Shown here: positions 1 to 8,717 of the stretch, one piece after another | Layout: every line of letters starts with the position of its first letter | Numbering within the stretch: position 1 is the stretch's first letter | Origin: Micromonospora sp. RHAY321 | GTDB taxonomy: Bacteria; Actinomycetota; Actinomycetes; Mycobacteriales; Micromonosporaceae | NCBI RefSeq assembly: GCF_023896955.1 | Contig: NZ_JAMHIW010000002.1 | Span: forward strand, 310,001-374,000 | Length of the DNA stretch: 64,000 nt | Direction of reading: 5' to 3' | Made by a program: the position numbers and the translations under genes | Notes under the pieces: generated by a model | The model's input: only the letters and a program-made list of their open reading frames with translations | Database searches by the model: none | What the model was told of the DNA's origin: nothing

Positions 1-905
1 ATCCCCCGGTAGCGGTAGGCGCCCTCGAACACCCGCACCCCGAGGTAGGTGCGCCACTCACCGACGCCCCGCTGCTCGGACCACGACCAGTCGCAGCCCT
101 CCGGCGCGAAGGTGCGGACTGTGCCGAAGTAGTGCTCGGGCGGTATCTGGCCGGCGGCGATGCCCAGGTAGCTGGCGATGCGCGGCTCGGCGTTGAAGGC
201 GCCGTAGTGGTGGCACGTGTAGTGGACGTCGGGGCCACCCCGGTAGTTGCCGGCGACGGCGCATCCCGGCGGCGGGTCGACCCAGAAGCCACCACGGATC
301 TGTCGCTCCGCCGGGTTGTAGTAGTAGCCGAAGTCCATCCGCCGCAGCAGCGCGTCGGCCTGCGTGGCCACCTGCGGCACCTGGTCCCTGACGACCGTCA
401 GGGCGATCGCCAGCCAGCCGTTGTCCACGCTGGACAGGAAGGGGTGCACCGCGCCTCCGTCGACGGGCCAGGTGGTCAGCTTCTGGCCGGTCGAGGGGTC
501 GTACCAGTTGTAGTACATCCCGGAGGCCTCGTGGATCTCCAGGCCGGCCAGCGTCCGCAGCGTCCGGGCGATGCGCGAGCGCGCCTCGGCGGCACTGATG
601 AGGCCGGTCTCCCGGGCGGCGACGGTGCTCCAGAGGTACGCGCCGATGTTCGTCGGCGAGGTGTAGGGCGACCGGTCGGCCGGGTCGAGGTCACCGCCGA
701 TGCTGTCGGCGACCAGGCCGGTGTCGGGGTCGACCATCGCGGCGAACGAGCGCCACGTGTCGGCGGCGTACGTCATCAGAACGGCCCTGCGGGCCGCAGG
801 GGAGTCCGGAGCGGGGGCGGCGGAGGCGGCCGGTGCGGCGGCGAGGACCAGTCCGACGGACACGGCCATCGCGAGCGCGCGGGTGAGACGGGTGGTGGAT
901 CGCAC
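1..905 (-). CDS. Secreted glucoamylase-like/DUF3131-type protein (partial)
   Basis: The 3' end lies beyond the left edge; about 301 residues are visible. I chose GTG at 905 because AGGAG (917-913) sits 7 nt upstream; a GTG at 920 overlapping the LacI stop is the alternative. The first ~28 residues form a signal peptide (basic start, LVLAAAP core, AxA end), so the product is exported. The mature part has TSPTNIGAYLWS, VDNGWLAIAL and many aromatic residues, the style of glucoamylase-like (alpha/alpha)6-barrel proteins (GH144 or DUF3131). The exact substrate cannot be read. It directly follows a LacI repressor gene on the same strand, which fits sugar- or glycan-induced expression. Confidence 0.6.
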   Translation of the reverse strand, partial: MRSTTRLTRALAMAVSVGLVLAAAPAASAAPAPDSPAARRAVLMTYAADTWRSFAAMVDPDTGLVADSIGGDLDPADRSPYTSPTNIGAYLWSTVAARETGLISAAEARSRIARTLRTLAGLEIHEASGMYYNWYDPSTGQKLTTWPVDGGAVHPFLSSVDNGWLAIALTVVRDQVPQVATQADALLRRMDFGYYYNPAERQIRGGFWVDPPPGCAVAGNYRGGPDVHYTCHHYGAFNAEPRIASYLGIAAGQIPPEHYFGTVRTFAPEGCDWSWSEQRGVGEWRTYLGVRVFEGAYRYRG

Positions 906-916
906 GGGGAGGCTCC

Positions 917-1969
917 TCACGTGAGGCCGGTCATGGCGATTCCTTGTCTGGAGCCGGGCGTGGTGGTCGCCGCGCAGCCGCAGCTGCCCCGGAGGACAAG
1001 CTCGGTCGGCAGCACCAGCGTCGGCCCGGTGCGGTCGGCGGTGCCGGTGGCCACCTGCATCAGCAGCCGCGCGGTCTGCGCGGCCAGCTCGCGCACCGGC
1101 TGCCGTACGGTCGTCAGCCCGGGGGTGACGAGAGCCGCCATGGGGGTGTCGTCGAAGCCGGTGATCACGAGATCCTGCGGCACCCGGAGCCCGTGACCGG
1201 TGGCGCCGACGAGCACGCCGAGGGCGGTCTCGTCGTTGGCGCAGACGATGCCCTGCGGGCGGATGCTCCGGCGTAGCAGCTGTTCGGCGGCGAAGACCCC
1301 GTCGGGCTGTTGCAACCCGACGCGGATCGGCGCGCGGGGCAGCGGCAGCCCCAGTTGCCGGTGTGCCTCGCGGAAGCCCGCCCAGCGTTCGCTCACGTCG
1401 GGCGACCCGCTCGGGTTGCCGACGAAGTCGAGTCGGCGCAGGGCGTGGTCGACCAGCAGGTGTCGGGTGAGGGCCGTCGTCGAGTCGGTGTTCTCGACCC
1501 GTACGGCCGGCACGCCGGGTGGTCCTCCACCGGCCAGGACCACGACCGGGAGCATGCCGGCCAGCTCCTCCAACGTCTCGTCGGAGAGGGTGCCACCGAG
1601 GACGGCCAGGCCGTCGACCCGGTGCGCCATCTCGATCACCTCGGCGTCGGAGTCGGCGCGCAGGTGGGTGCAGAGGATGTGCACGCTGGTGCGGGCGTTC
1701 ACGGCCTCCGACTCGAAGCCCTGGATCAGCTCGGAGAAGTATGGGCCGGACAGCCCCGGGAAGACCAGTCCCACGGCGCCGTGGCGACGGGCGGCCAGTG
1801 CCTGCCCGAGGTGGTGTGGACGGTACCCGTGCTCCTCGATGGCTCGCAGCACCCGGCGGCGGGTCTCCTCGGAGACCTGCCCGGTGCCGTTGGAGACGCG
1901 GGAGACCGTCGCGACGGACACGCCGGCCAGGCGGGCGATCTCCCTGGCTGTCAGTCGACCGTTGGCCAT
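917..1969 (-). CDS. LacI-family transcriptional regulator
   Basis: A 350-residue protein of normal LacI length. Residues ~5-50 form the LacI HTH (TAREIARLAGVSVATVSRV) with a hinge helix near residues 50-60, then a periplasmic-binding-type sensor domain that includes the usual VITGFDDTPMAALVTPGLTTV segment. It is a cytoplasmic sugar-responsive repressor by family. Start ATG 1969 has a GAGGAG ribosome site. Its stop overlaps a possible GTG of the downstream secreted protein gene, so the two are probably cotranscribed. A palindrome upstream (1996-2007) could be its own operator. The ligand is unknown. Confidence 0.9.
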   Translation of the reverse strand: MANGRLTAREIARLAGVSVATVSRVSNGTGQVSEETRRRVLRAIEEHGYRPHHLGQALAARRHGAVGLVFPGLSGPYFSELIQGFESEAVNARTSVHILCTHLRADSDAEVIEMAHRVDGLAVLGGTLSDETLEELAGMLPVVVLAGGGPPGVPAVRVENTDSTTALTRHLLVDHALRRLDFVGNPSGSPDVSERWAGFREAHRQLGLPLPRAPIRVGLQQPDGVFAAEQLLRRSIRPQGIVCANDETALGVLVGATGHGLRVPQDLVITGFDDTPMAALVTPGLTTVRQPVRELAAQTARLLMQVATGTADRTGPTLVLPTELVLRGSCGCAATTTPGSRQGIAMTGLT

Positions 1970-1995
1970 GCTCCTCGATCCGTTCCTGTCGGTCC

Positions 1996-2007
1996 GGAAC
2001 CGGTTAC
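1996..2007. promoter_or_regulatory. Candidate LacI operator
   Basis: GGAACCGGTTAC is a near-palindrome centred on ACCGGT, 27 bp upstream of the LacI gene start. Its size and central CG fit LacI-family operators, so autoregulation of the LacI/secreted-protein unit is plausible. This is inferred from symmetry and position only. Confidence 0.4.
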
Positions 2008-2068
2008 GGCAGCACTATATGGAGATACGTCGAAGCCCACAACCGGACGGCCCGGACGTTGCGGCGCG

Positions 2069-3316
2069 TCATGCGGCCGGGACGGGTTCGGCCGACAGGG
2101 CGGGCTCGGGATCGACCAGGTGCGTCCGTCTGGGCAGCAGGAGCGGGGTGGCGAGGAGGAGAACCCCGGAGATGGCGATCGCGGCGAGAGGGCTGGTCAG
2201 TGTGGCGAGGAAGCCCCAGATCACCACGAGGGTGGCCTGCACGAGTCTGCTGCTGACACTCCACGCGCTGAGCACCCGGGCGGCATGGTCGGCGGGAGTC
2301 CGTCGCAGGCGTTCGGTGGCGTGGATCGGGTTGAAGACGCCCATGCAGGTGATCAGCAGACCCTCGACGATGATGACGGTGAGGAGTCCGGTGAAACCGG
2401 GATGGACGAACGTGAGGCCGAGCGGGAAGAGCGATCGGAGCCAGCCCGAGAGGGTCATGACCCGGTACCGGCCGTAGCGTCGCACGAGGCGTGCGGAGAG
2501 GCGGGCGCCCACGAAGCCGCCGAGTGCCGGGATGCCGAAGGCGAGACCGTACTGCCAGGCCGGGAAGTGGTATTCGCCCAGCAGGAGGACGGCCAGGAGC
2601 GGCAGGGTGGCCATGATCAGGCCGCCGACCAGGATCGAGTTGAGGAGCAGGCGCCGGAGTGCCCGGTCGTGGAGGATGAACCGCCAGCCGCCGAGAAGGT
2701 CGGCTGCGCGCAATCCGGTGGTCGGGTCGCGGGGTGTTGCGACGTCGCCTCCGCGGATGCGCAGGACGGCGAGCGCCGACAGCAGGTAGCTGAGAGCGTC
2801 GGCCATGATGGTGACGACCGGGCCGAGCAGCCCGATGAGCGCGCCGCCGAGGGGTGGCCCGGCCGCGGTCGCCACCCAGCTCGTGCCCTCGAATCTCCCG
2901 TTCGCGACCAGGAGGTTCTCGCCGCGGACGAGGTGTTTCAGGTACGCGCCGGATGCGGCCGTGAAGGCGATGCCCGCGGTTCCGGACACGACCGAGACGA
3001 CCAGCAGGTGGCCGTAGGACAGCACGCCGAGGCCGTACGCGAGCGGAATGCTCGCCATCGCGACGAACCGGGCCAGGTCCATCGCGATCATCACCGGACG
3101 CTTGGACCGGTGCTCGACCCACGGCCCGAGCGGGAACGCGATGATCGCCGCGACGGCAAGCCCGGCCGCCTCCAGGAGCGAGACCGCGAACGCCGACGAG
3201 TGCAGCACCCGAACCGCGATGAGCGGCAGCGCTCCGAAGGCTATCCACGTGCCGTAGGTGCTGACGGCGTACGCCGACCACAGCAAGCCGAAACTGGACC
3301 CCAGTCTCACGTGCAC
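2069..3316 (-). CDS. MFS transporter (EntS/MFS_3-like)
   Basis: About 415 residues with roughly ten to twelve hydrophobic segments and the MFS loop 2-3 motif region PLGPWVEHRSKRP. The layout resembles the MFS_3 drug/siderophore exporters such as EntS. It is an inner-membrane protein, probably an exporter; substrate unknown. GTG 3316 is preferred because GGAGGGG lies 4 nt upstream; GTG 3310 is equally possible, and an upstream ATG at 3358 would add a charged N-terminus without a good ribosome site. It is divergent from a LysR gene 122 bp away, which is the likely regulator. Confidence 0.85.
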   Translation of the reverse strand: MHVRLGSSFGLLWSAYAVSTYGTWIAFGALPLIAVRVLHSSAFAVSLLEAAGLAVAAIIAFPLGPWVEHRSKRPVMIAMDLARFVAMASIPLAYGLGVLSYGHLLVVSVVSGTAGIAFTAASGAYLKHLVRGENLLVANGRFEGTSWVATAAGPPLGGALIGLLGPVVTIMADALSYLLSALAVLRIRGGDVATPRDPTTGLRAADLLGGWRFILHDRALRRLLLNSILVGGLIMATLPLLAVLLLGEYHFPAWQYGLAFGIPALGGFVGARLSARLVRRYGRYRVMTLSGWLRSLFPLGLTFVHPGFTGLLTVIIVEGLLITCMGVFNPIHATERLRRTPADHAARVLSAWSVSSRLVQATLVVIWGFLATLTSPLAAIAISGVLLLATPLLLPRRTHLVDPEPALSAEPVPAA

Positions 3317-3405
3317 CCGACCCCTCCGCGACAACCGATGTGTGGGCCGCTGGATCACATCCGATGGACGGGAGCGGGATCAAACAACCGGCAGTCGGCG
3401 AGCCA

Positions 3406-3418
3406 CAACCATCAGTTG
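3406..3418. promoter_or_regulatory. Candidate LysR binding site
   Basis: CAACCATCAGTTG has inverted CAAC/GTTG arms around five bases, a LysR-type half-site layout. It lies in the divergent gap between the MFS gene (start 3316) and the LysR gene (start 3439), 20 bp before the latter, where an autoregulatory site is expected. Confidence 0.4.
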
Positions 3419-3438
3419 GGCGGGCATATGCTCGACCG

Positions 3439-4380
3439 GTGGACACCGAGGCAGTGCGGTCGTTCGTCCGGGCGGCCGAGTTCGGCCAGTTGCAACACGC
3501 GGCCGACGAGTTGGGCGTGACACAACAGGCGGTCTCGAAGCGGATCGCCGCCCTGGAGCGCGAGCTGGGGGTTCGCCTGTTCACCCGTACCGCCCGAGGG
3601 GTCGAGCTGACGCTCGACGGCCAGGCGTTCCTCCCACACGCCCGGAGCATCGTCGCGGGCGTCGATCGCGCCGTCACCGCGGTCCGGCCGGGCTCGCGAG
3701 CCCTGCGGATCGACGTTCTGGGCCTGCGCAGCGCGCAGGCCGTCGTTCTGCACGACTACTGGCGGTCACATCCCGAAACCAACCTCGACGTGGTGACCCT
3801 CCGGGTCGACGACCCGCACGTGGCGGCCGCCGCCGTCCAGGCAGGCGATGTCGACGCCTCGTTCCGCACCGTCACCGATCCGGCCACGCTGCCGCGCGAC
3901 GTGCGGATGATCCACGCCTTCGACTCCCCGCTGGAACTCCTCGTCGGCCCCCGGCATCCGCTCGCCTCCGCGCGAACACTGACACCACCGCAGCTGCGCA
4001 GGCTCCGGATCTGGGTGCCGGGCATCGTGCCCCGCAGCGAATGGGGAGAGTTCTACGATCAGCTCGCCACCGCCTTCGACCTCCGCATCGACGCGGCAGG
4101 CCCGAACTTCGGCAACGAGGTGCTCCTCGACGCCCTCGCGGACTCCGCCGACGTGGCCACCCTCGTCGGCGCGCGCGACCGCTACATCTGGCCAACGAAC
4201 CACGACCTGCGCCGCATCCCGATCGTCAACCCGACGCTCGCCTACCCGCTCTCGCTCATGCTCCCCAGAACGAATCCGCACCCGGGGCTTCGGGCGATCA
4301 TCAACCACGTCGCAAGCCTGACACCGTTGCCCGAGACGGCCTGGCGCCCGTCCTGGGCACTGACACCACGCGACGCCTAG
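3439..4380 (+). CDS. LysR-family transcriptional regulator
   Basis: 313 residues from GTG 3439 ([10 protein letters not shown]...), the usual LysR length. Residues 1-60 are the winged HTH ([21 protein letters not shown]), followed by the LysR substrate-binding domain. An upstream ATG (3340) would add 33 atypical residues and overlap the MFS gene, so it was not used. The gene is divergent from the MFS exporter and probably controls it. Its stop codon overlaps the stop of sthA on the opposite strand within CTAG (4377-4380), so the two are tightly convergent. Confidence 0.9.
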   Translation: MDTEAVRSFVRAAEFGQLQHAADELGVTQQAVSKRIAALERELGVRLFTRTARGVELTLDGQAFLPHARSIVAGVDRAVTAVRPGSRALRIDVLGLRSAQAVVLHDYWRSHPETNLDVVTLRVDDPHVAAAAVQAGDVDASFRTVTDPATLPRDVRMIHAFDSPLELLVGPRHPLASARTLTPPQLRRLRIWVPGIVPRSEWGEFYDQLATAFDLRIDAAGPNFGNEVLLDALADSADVATLVGARDRYIWPTNHDLRRIPIVNPTLAYPLSLMLPRTNPHPGLRAIINHVASLTPLPETAWRPSWALTPRDA

Positions 4381-5780
4381 CCGTCGATGCGGGTGATGTT
4401 GCGGATCTTGTTGGACGCGTCCAGGGCGGCCACCTTGTACGCCTCGGCCAGCGTCGGGTAGTTGAACACCGCGTCGACCAGGTAGTCGATCGTGCCGCCA
4501 CAGCCGATGACCGCCTGGCCGATGTGGACGATCTCCGTGGCGGCCGTGCCGAACACGTGCACGCCGAGCAGTCGACCGTCGTCGGGGGAGACGAGCAGCT
4601 TCAACATGCCGTACGAGTCACCCACGATCTGGCCGCGGGCCAGCTCGCGGTAGCGCGCGATGCCCACCTCGAACGGCGTCGACGTGTCGGTGAGCTGCGC
4701 CTCCGTCTGCCCGACGAAGCTGATCTCCGGGATCGTGTAGATGCCGATGGGCTGCAGGCCGTGCATCTCCCGGATGGGCTCGCCGCAGGCGTGCTGCGCG
4801 GCCAGTCGGCCCTGCTCCATCGACGTGGACGCGAGCGCCGGGAAGCCGATCACGTCACCGACCGCGTAGATGTTCTCCACCGGGGTGCGGTAGTTGGCGT
4901 CGACCGTGATCCGGCCGCGCCTGTCCGCCTCCAGCCCGGCCGCCTCCAGGGCCAGGTCGTCGGTCTGGCCCTGCCGTCCGGCGGAGTACATGACGGTGTC
5001 GGCGACGATCTTCTTGCCGCTCTTCAGGATGCACAGCGCCGCCGTCTGGTGCTTCTCCACGGCGGCGACCTCCTCGCCGAAGCGGAACGCCACGGACAGG
5101 TCGCGCAGGTGGTACTTGAGCGACTCGACGACCTCCTCGTCGCAGAAGTCGAGCATCCGGTCGCGTCGTTCCACCACCGTCACCTTGGTGCCGAGCGCGG
5201 CGAACATGGACGCGTACTCCATGCCGATCACGCCGGCGCCGACCACGACCATGCTGCGGGGTACGGCCTGGAGGTTGATGACGCCGTCGGAGTCCACGAT
5301 GGTCCGGTCGTCGAAGTCGACGCTGTCCGGGCGGGCCGGGCGGGTGCCGGCGGCGATGATGATTTTGTCGAAGGTCACCTTCGACTCGCGCCCGGAACCG
5401 CCGTCGACCCAGATGGCGTGCGCGTCGGCGAACCGGCCGGTGCCGGTGATCATCGCGACCCGGTTGCGGGCGAGCTGGTTGCGGATGACGTCGGTCTGCC
5501 GGGTGATCACGTGCTGGGTCCGGGCGGCCAGGTCGCTGACCGTGATCTCCTCCTTGACCCGGTAGCTGCTGCCATAGAGGTCCCGCTGGCTCAGCCCGGT
5601 CAGATAGAGCACGGCCTCGCGCAGCGTCTTGGAGGGCACGGTGCCGGTGTTGATGCACACCCCACCGATCATGTCGCGGCGGTCCACGATGCCGACCCGC
5701 CTGCCGAGCTTCGCGGCGGCGATCGCCGCCTTCTGACCACCGGGTCCGGAGCCCAGCACCACCAGGTCGTAGTCATACAC
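4377..5780 (-). CDS. sthA: Soluble pyridine nucleotide transhydrogenase (Si-specific)
   Basis: 467 residues from GTG 5780 ([15 protein letters not shown]), matching the ~466 residues of SthA; upstream in-frame ATGs would add non-conserved sequence. It is an FAD flavoprotein that balances NADPH and NADH in the cytoplasm. An N-terminal FAD site GSGPGG is followed by [16 protein letters not shown]. The second redox cysteine of lipoamide dehydrogenases is Thr here, the SthA signature. A second Rossmann motif ([12 protein letters not shown]) and a C-terminal dimerisation domain ([10 protein letters not shown]) follow. It is convergent with the LysR gene and appears monocistronic, with a 193-bp upstream gap. 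Confidence 0.93.
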   Translation of the reverse strand: MYDYDLVVLGSGPGGQKAAIAAAKLGRRVGIVDRRDMIGGVCINTGTVPSKTLREAVLYLTGLSQRDLYGSSYRVKEEITVSDLAARTQHVITRQTDVIRNQLARNRVAMITGTGRFADAHAIWVDGGSGRESKVTFDKIIIAAGTRPARPDSVDFDDRTIVDSDGVINLQAVPRSMVVVGAGVIGMEYASMFAALGTKVTVVERRDRMLDFCDEEVVESLKYHLRDLSVAFRFGEEVAAVEKHQTAALCILKSGKKIVADTVMYSAGRQGQTDDLALEAAGLEADRRGRITVDANYRTPVENIYAVGDVIGFPALASTSMEQGRLAAQHACGEPIREMHGLQPIGIYTIPEISFVGQTEAQLTDTSTPFEVGIARYRELARGQIVGDSYGMLKLLVSPDDGRLLGVHVFGTAATEIVHIGQAVIGCGGTIDYLVDAVFNYPTLAEAYKVAALDASNKIRNITRIDG

Positions 5781-5973
5781 GACAGTCAGCGTCGCAAGAT
5801 GTCGCCGGGCGCGCCAGACCCCCGACGGCGGGCGATGGTCCGATCGTTGCCTGTGGAGCTGAACCGTCTGCGACATCGCCCGACCAGACCGTGCGGCCGA
5901 ATCGTTTACGACATCAGCTCCAAAGGCGCTGACCCGACCACACACCCCGGGGATACGTGCCCGGCTGTCCGAC

Positions 5974-6612
5974 CTAGCCGACGAGACGGCGTTCCCAGGC
6001 CCAGGCGGCGATCTCGACCCGGTTCCGGGCCGGGAGTTTCATCTGCACGCTCGCCAGGTGGGTCTTGACCGTGCCGACGGCGATGAAGAGCCGAGTGGCG
6101 ATCTCGGCGTTGGTCAGGCCCCGGGCGACGAGCTTCACGACGTCGAGTTCGCGCGGGGACAGGCCGGCGTCGTCCCGCGCCGGGGCGGGCGGGCTGAGGT
6201 GCTCCAGCAGCCGTACCGTGATGGACGGGCTGATCAGCGCGTCCCCGGAGACGGCGGCGCGGACCGCCTCCACGAGCAGCGCCGGCCCGGAATCCTTGAG
6301 CAGGAAACCGCAGGCGCCGTTGGACAGCGCCGTGTGCACATACTCGTCGAGATCGAACGTCGTCACCACGACCACCCTGACCGGGTCGGCGACGCCGGGC
6401 CCGGCGAGCAGCCGCAGCGCCTCGAGGCCGTCGAGGCGGGGCATCCGGATGTCCAGCAGCACCACGTCCGGGCGCAGGCGCCGGGCCAGCTCGACGGCGG
6501 CGATCCCGTCGGCGGCCTCGCCGACCACCTCGATGTCCGGCTGCGCCCCGATGATCATGCTGAAACCCGTCCGCACCATCGCCTGGTCGTCGGCGATCAG
6601 GACCCGGATCAT
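5974..6612 (-). CDS. NarL/LuxR-type response regulator
   Basis: 212 residues. The receiver domain (1-120) has acidic pocket DD at 8-9, phospho-acceptor D54 in [10 protein letters not shown]85 and K106. The C-terminal LuxR HTH (~148-210) contains [22 protein letters not shown]. Start ATG 6612 overlaps the kinase stop as ATGA, so translation is coupled and the two form one two-component system. The adjacent divergent ABC transporter is the likely target, as in many actinobacterial envelope-stress or antibiotic-resistance loci. Confidence 0.95.
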   Translation of the reverse strand: MIRVLIADDQAMVRTGFSMIIGAQPDIEVVGEAADGIAAVELARRLRPDVVLLDIRMPRLDGLEALRLLAGPGVADPVRVVVVTTFDLDEYVHTALSNGACGFLLKDSGPALLVEAVRAAVSGDALISPSITVRLLEHLSPPAPARDDAGLSPRELDVVKLVARGLTNAEIATRLFIAVGTVKTHLASVQMKLPARNRVEIAAWAWERRLVG

Positions 6613-7811
6613 CGGACCCCCACCCCGTGCAGTGGCAGCGCCGCGTCGAGCACCCAGCCGCCGGCGATGCCGGGACCGGCGGTGATCGTGCCGCCGAGGG
6701 CACGTACCCGCTCGGTGAGGCCGATCAACCCGAAGCCGTGCCCCCGGGCCGGCGCGGTGCGCGGTGCCGTGCCGTCGTCGGCCACCCGGATCAGCAGCCA
6801 GTCCGGGGTACGGCGCACGGAGACGTCCACCGACCGCGCGTCCGGCGCGTGCTGGCGGGCATTGGTCAGCCCCTCCATCACCACCCGGTACGCCGACGAC
6901 GAGACCTCCACCGGAAGCCCGTCCAGCGGCCCGTCGACGTGCAGCCGGGCTGGCGCGTTCGTCGCGCCGTTGTGGCCCTGGAGCAACGGAGCCAGATCGG
7001 CCACGCCGGCCAGTGGCGCGAGTGGCGCGTCCGGCGGGGCGTCCGGATTGCGCAGGACACCCACCATCCGCCGCATCGACGCCATCGTCTCGGCGCCGGC
7101 GCGCTCGATCTGTTCCAGAGCGACGATCACCCGCTGCGGGTCCTGCTCGGCGACGAAACGGGCGCCCTGCGCCTGCACCACGATGCCGGTCACGTGATGG
7201 GCGATGAAGTCGTGCAGGTCGCGTGCGAACTCGGCGCGCTGCTCGGCCCGGACCAGCGCGATCGTCCGGTCCCGCCCGGCCGCGACCACCCGCAGGTAGA
7301 TCCCGCCGGCGGCGGCGCCGGCCGCGGCGAGTGCCTGGAGCAGCCCGAAGATCACGTAGACGTTCTCGGTGCCGGCGCGCAGCGGCAGCGCGGCGGCGGC
7401 GAGTGCGGTGACCACCGCCGCCCACGGCGCGAGCCGGGGAAAGCCCCGCCGGGCCACCACGAAGACCACCGCCAACAACCCCGCGGACTCGGCAAGACCC
7501 CAGGTGCCGCCGATCGGCGTCGCTCCACCCCGGGTCAGCAGGACGATACCGCCGGTGACGGCCAGTGAGGCAGCGCCCAGCAGGAGCGCCGACACCGGCA
7601 ACAGGCGGGAGCCCTGCCGGTGCACGGGCAGCCAGACCAGCGCGGTCGACATCGCCAGCCCCACCCGCACCAGGAGGAGCAGGGCGGAGGCCGTACTCAT
7701 CCCGCTGGCCAGGCCGAAGCGCAGGTCGAAGAGGCCGAGCAGGGCCATCGCCGCCAGACCGGCGAGCTGGCCCAGGCGTACCCACCATGTCGAGAATCCC
7801 GGCGCGTTCAT
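6609..7811 (-). CDS. Sensor histidine kinase (HisKA_3)
   Basis: 400 residues. The N-terminal half has about five to six hydrophobic helices with short loops and no large sensor domain, an intramembrane-sensing layout. Phospho-acceptor His lies in the DLHDFIAHHVTGIV motif of HisKA_3 kinases, followed by a C-terminal HATPase_c domain (glycine box GHGFGLIGL). Its partner is the downstream response regulator, translationally coupled. ATG 7811 starts just before the first helix. The 147-bp gap to the divergent ABC transporter should hold both promoters. Stimulus unknown; cell-envelope damage or a peptide is a common theme in this arrangement. Confidence 0.92.
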   Translation of the reverse strand: MNAPGFSTWWVRLGQLAGLAAMALLGLFDLRFGLASGMSTASALLLLVRVGLAMSTALVWLPVHRQGSRLLPVSALLLGAASLAVTGGIVLLTRGGATPIGGTWGLAESAGLLAVVFVVARRGFPRLAPWAAVVTALAAAALPLRAGTENVYVIFGLLQALAAAGAAAGGIYLRVVAAGRDRTIALVRAEQRAEFARDLHDFIAHHVTGIVVQAQGARFVAEQDPQRVIVALEQIERAGAETMASMRRMVGVLRNPDAPPDAPLAPLAGVADLAPLLQGHNGATNAPARLHVDGPLDGLPVEVSSSAYRVVMEGLTNARQHAPDARSVDVSVRRTPDWLLIRVADDGTAPRTAPARGHGFGLIGLTERVRALGGTITAGPGIAGGWVLDAALPLHGVGVR

Positions 7812-7958
7812 CGTGACCCAGCGTAGCCAGGCTCCCGGTGGAGGCGGATCGGCCGAAAGACAGACCGGGCGCCTGCGATCCCCGACCGTGGGCCGATGCG
7901 GCCACCGGCCCGGCGGGGCGAGGCTCTCCCGGTCACTGTCGAAGTCACTGGAGGAACA

Positions 7959-8717
7959 ATGAAGACCCATGCCCCGCCGGGAACCAGCCAGGCCGCCGTC
8001 GCCGCGGTCGACCTGGTGAAGGTGTACGGCAGCGGCGACACCGCGGTCCGTGCCCTGGACGGGGTCTCGGTCGGCTTCGACCGGGCCGAGTTCACCGCCA
8101 TCATGGGCTCCTCCGGGTCCGGCAAGTCGACGCTGATGCACTGCCTCGCCGGCCTCGACACGGCCACCTCCGGCCGGGTCCTGCTCGGCGGGACGGAGCT
8201 GACGGGCCAGTCGGACCGGACGCTGACCCGGGTACGCCGGGACCGGATCGGGTTCGTCTTCCAGTCGTTCAACCTGCTGCCGCAGCTCACCGCCGTGCAG
8301 AACATCACCCTGCCGCTGGACCTCGCCGGCCGGCAACCCGACAGTGACCTCCTCGCCCACCTGGTGGACGTGCTGGGGCTCGGCCAGCGGCTCGGGCACC
8401 GGCCCAGCGAGCTGTCCGGCGGCCAGCAGCAGAGGGTGGCGCTGGCCCGGGCGCTGGTGTCGCGTCCCGAGGTGGTCTTCGCCGACGAGCCGACCGGTAA
8501 CCTCGACTCCCGCTCCGGAGCGGAGGTGCTCACGATCCTGCGTGACTCGGTCCGCGACCTCGGCCAGACCGTCGTCATGGTCACCCACGACCCGATCGCC
8601 GCCGCGTACGCCGACCGGGTGGTGCTGCTCGCCGACGGCCGGGTCGCGGGCGAGATCGACAAGCCGGACCAGGGTTCGGTCACCGACGCGCTGCGCGATC
8701 TGGCGGCCCGCGCGTGA
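7959..8717 (+). CDS. ABC transporter ATP-binding protein (MacB/LolD type)
   Basis: 252 residues from ATG 7959, set by GGAGG just upstream. It has Walker A GSSGSGKST, Q-loop FQSFNLLPQL, signature LSGGQQQRVALARAL, Walker B VVFADEPTGNLD and the switch His in VTHD. The LxDEPTGNLD form and length are those of MacB/LolD/FtsE ATPases, which power extrusion or mechanotransmission rather than import. It overlaps the permease gene by GTGA, giving an ATPase-permease operon that is divergent from the kinase/regulator pair. Confidence 0.95.
   Translation: MKTHAPPGTSQAAVAAVDLVKVYGSGDTAVRALDGVSVGFDRAEFTAIMGSSGSGKSTLMHCLAGLDTATSGRVLLGGTELTGQSDRTLTRVRRDRIGFVFQSFNLLPQLTAVQNITLPLDLAGRQPDSDLLAHLVDVLGLGQRLGHRPSELSGGQQQRVALARALVSRPEVVFADEPTGNLDSRSGAEVLTILRDSVRDLGQTVVMVTHDPIAAAYADRVVLLADGRVAGEIDKPDQGSVTDALRDLAARA

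Noticed and set aside
3258..6068. A 936-codon plus-strand frame across LysR and sthA
   Set aside because: It is out of frame with LysR and antisense to sthA; composition is shadow-like and both real genes are unambiguous.
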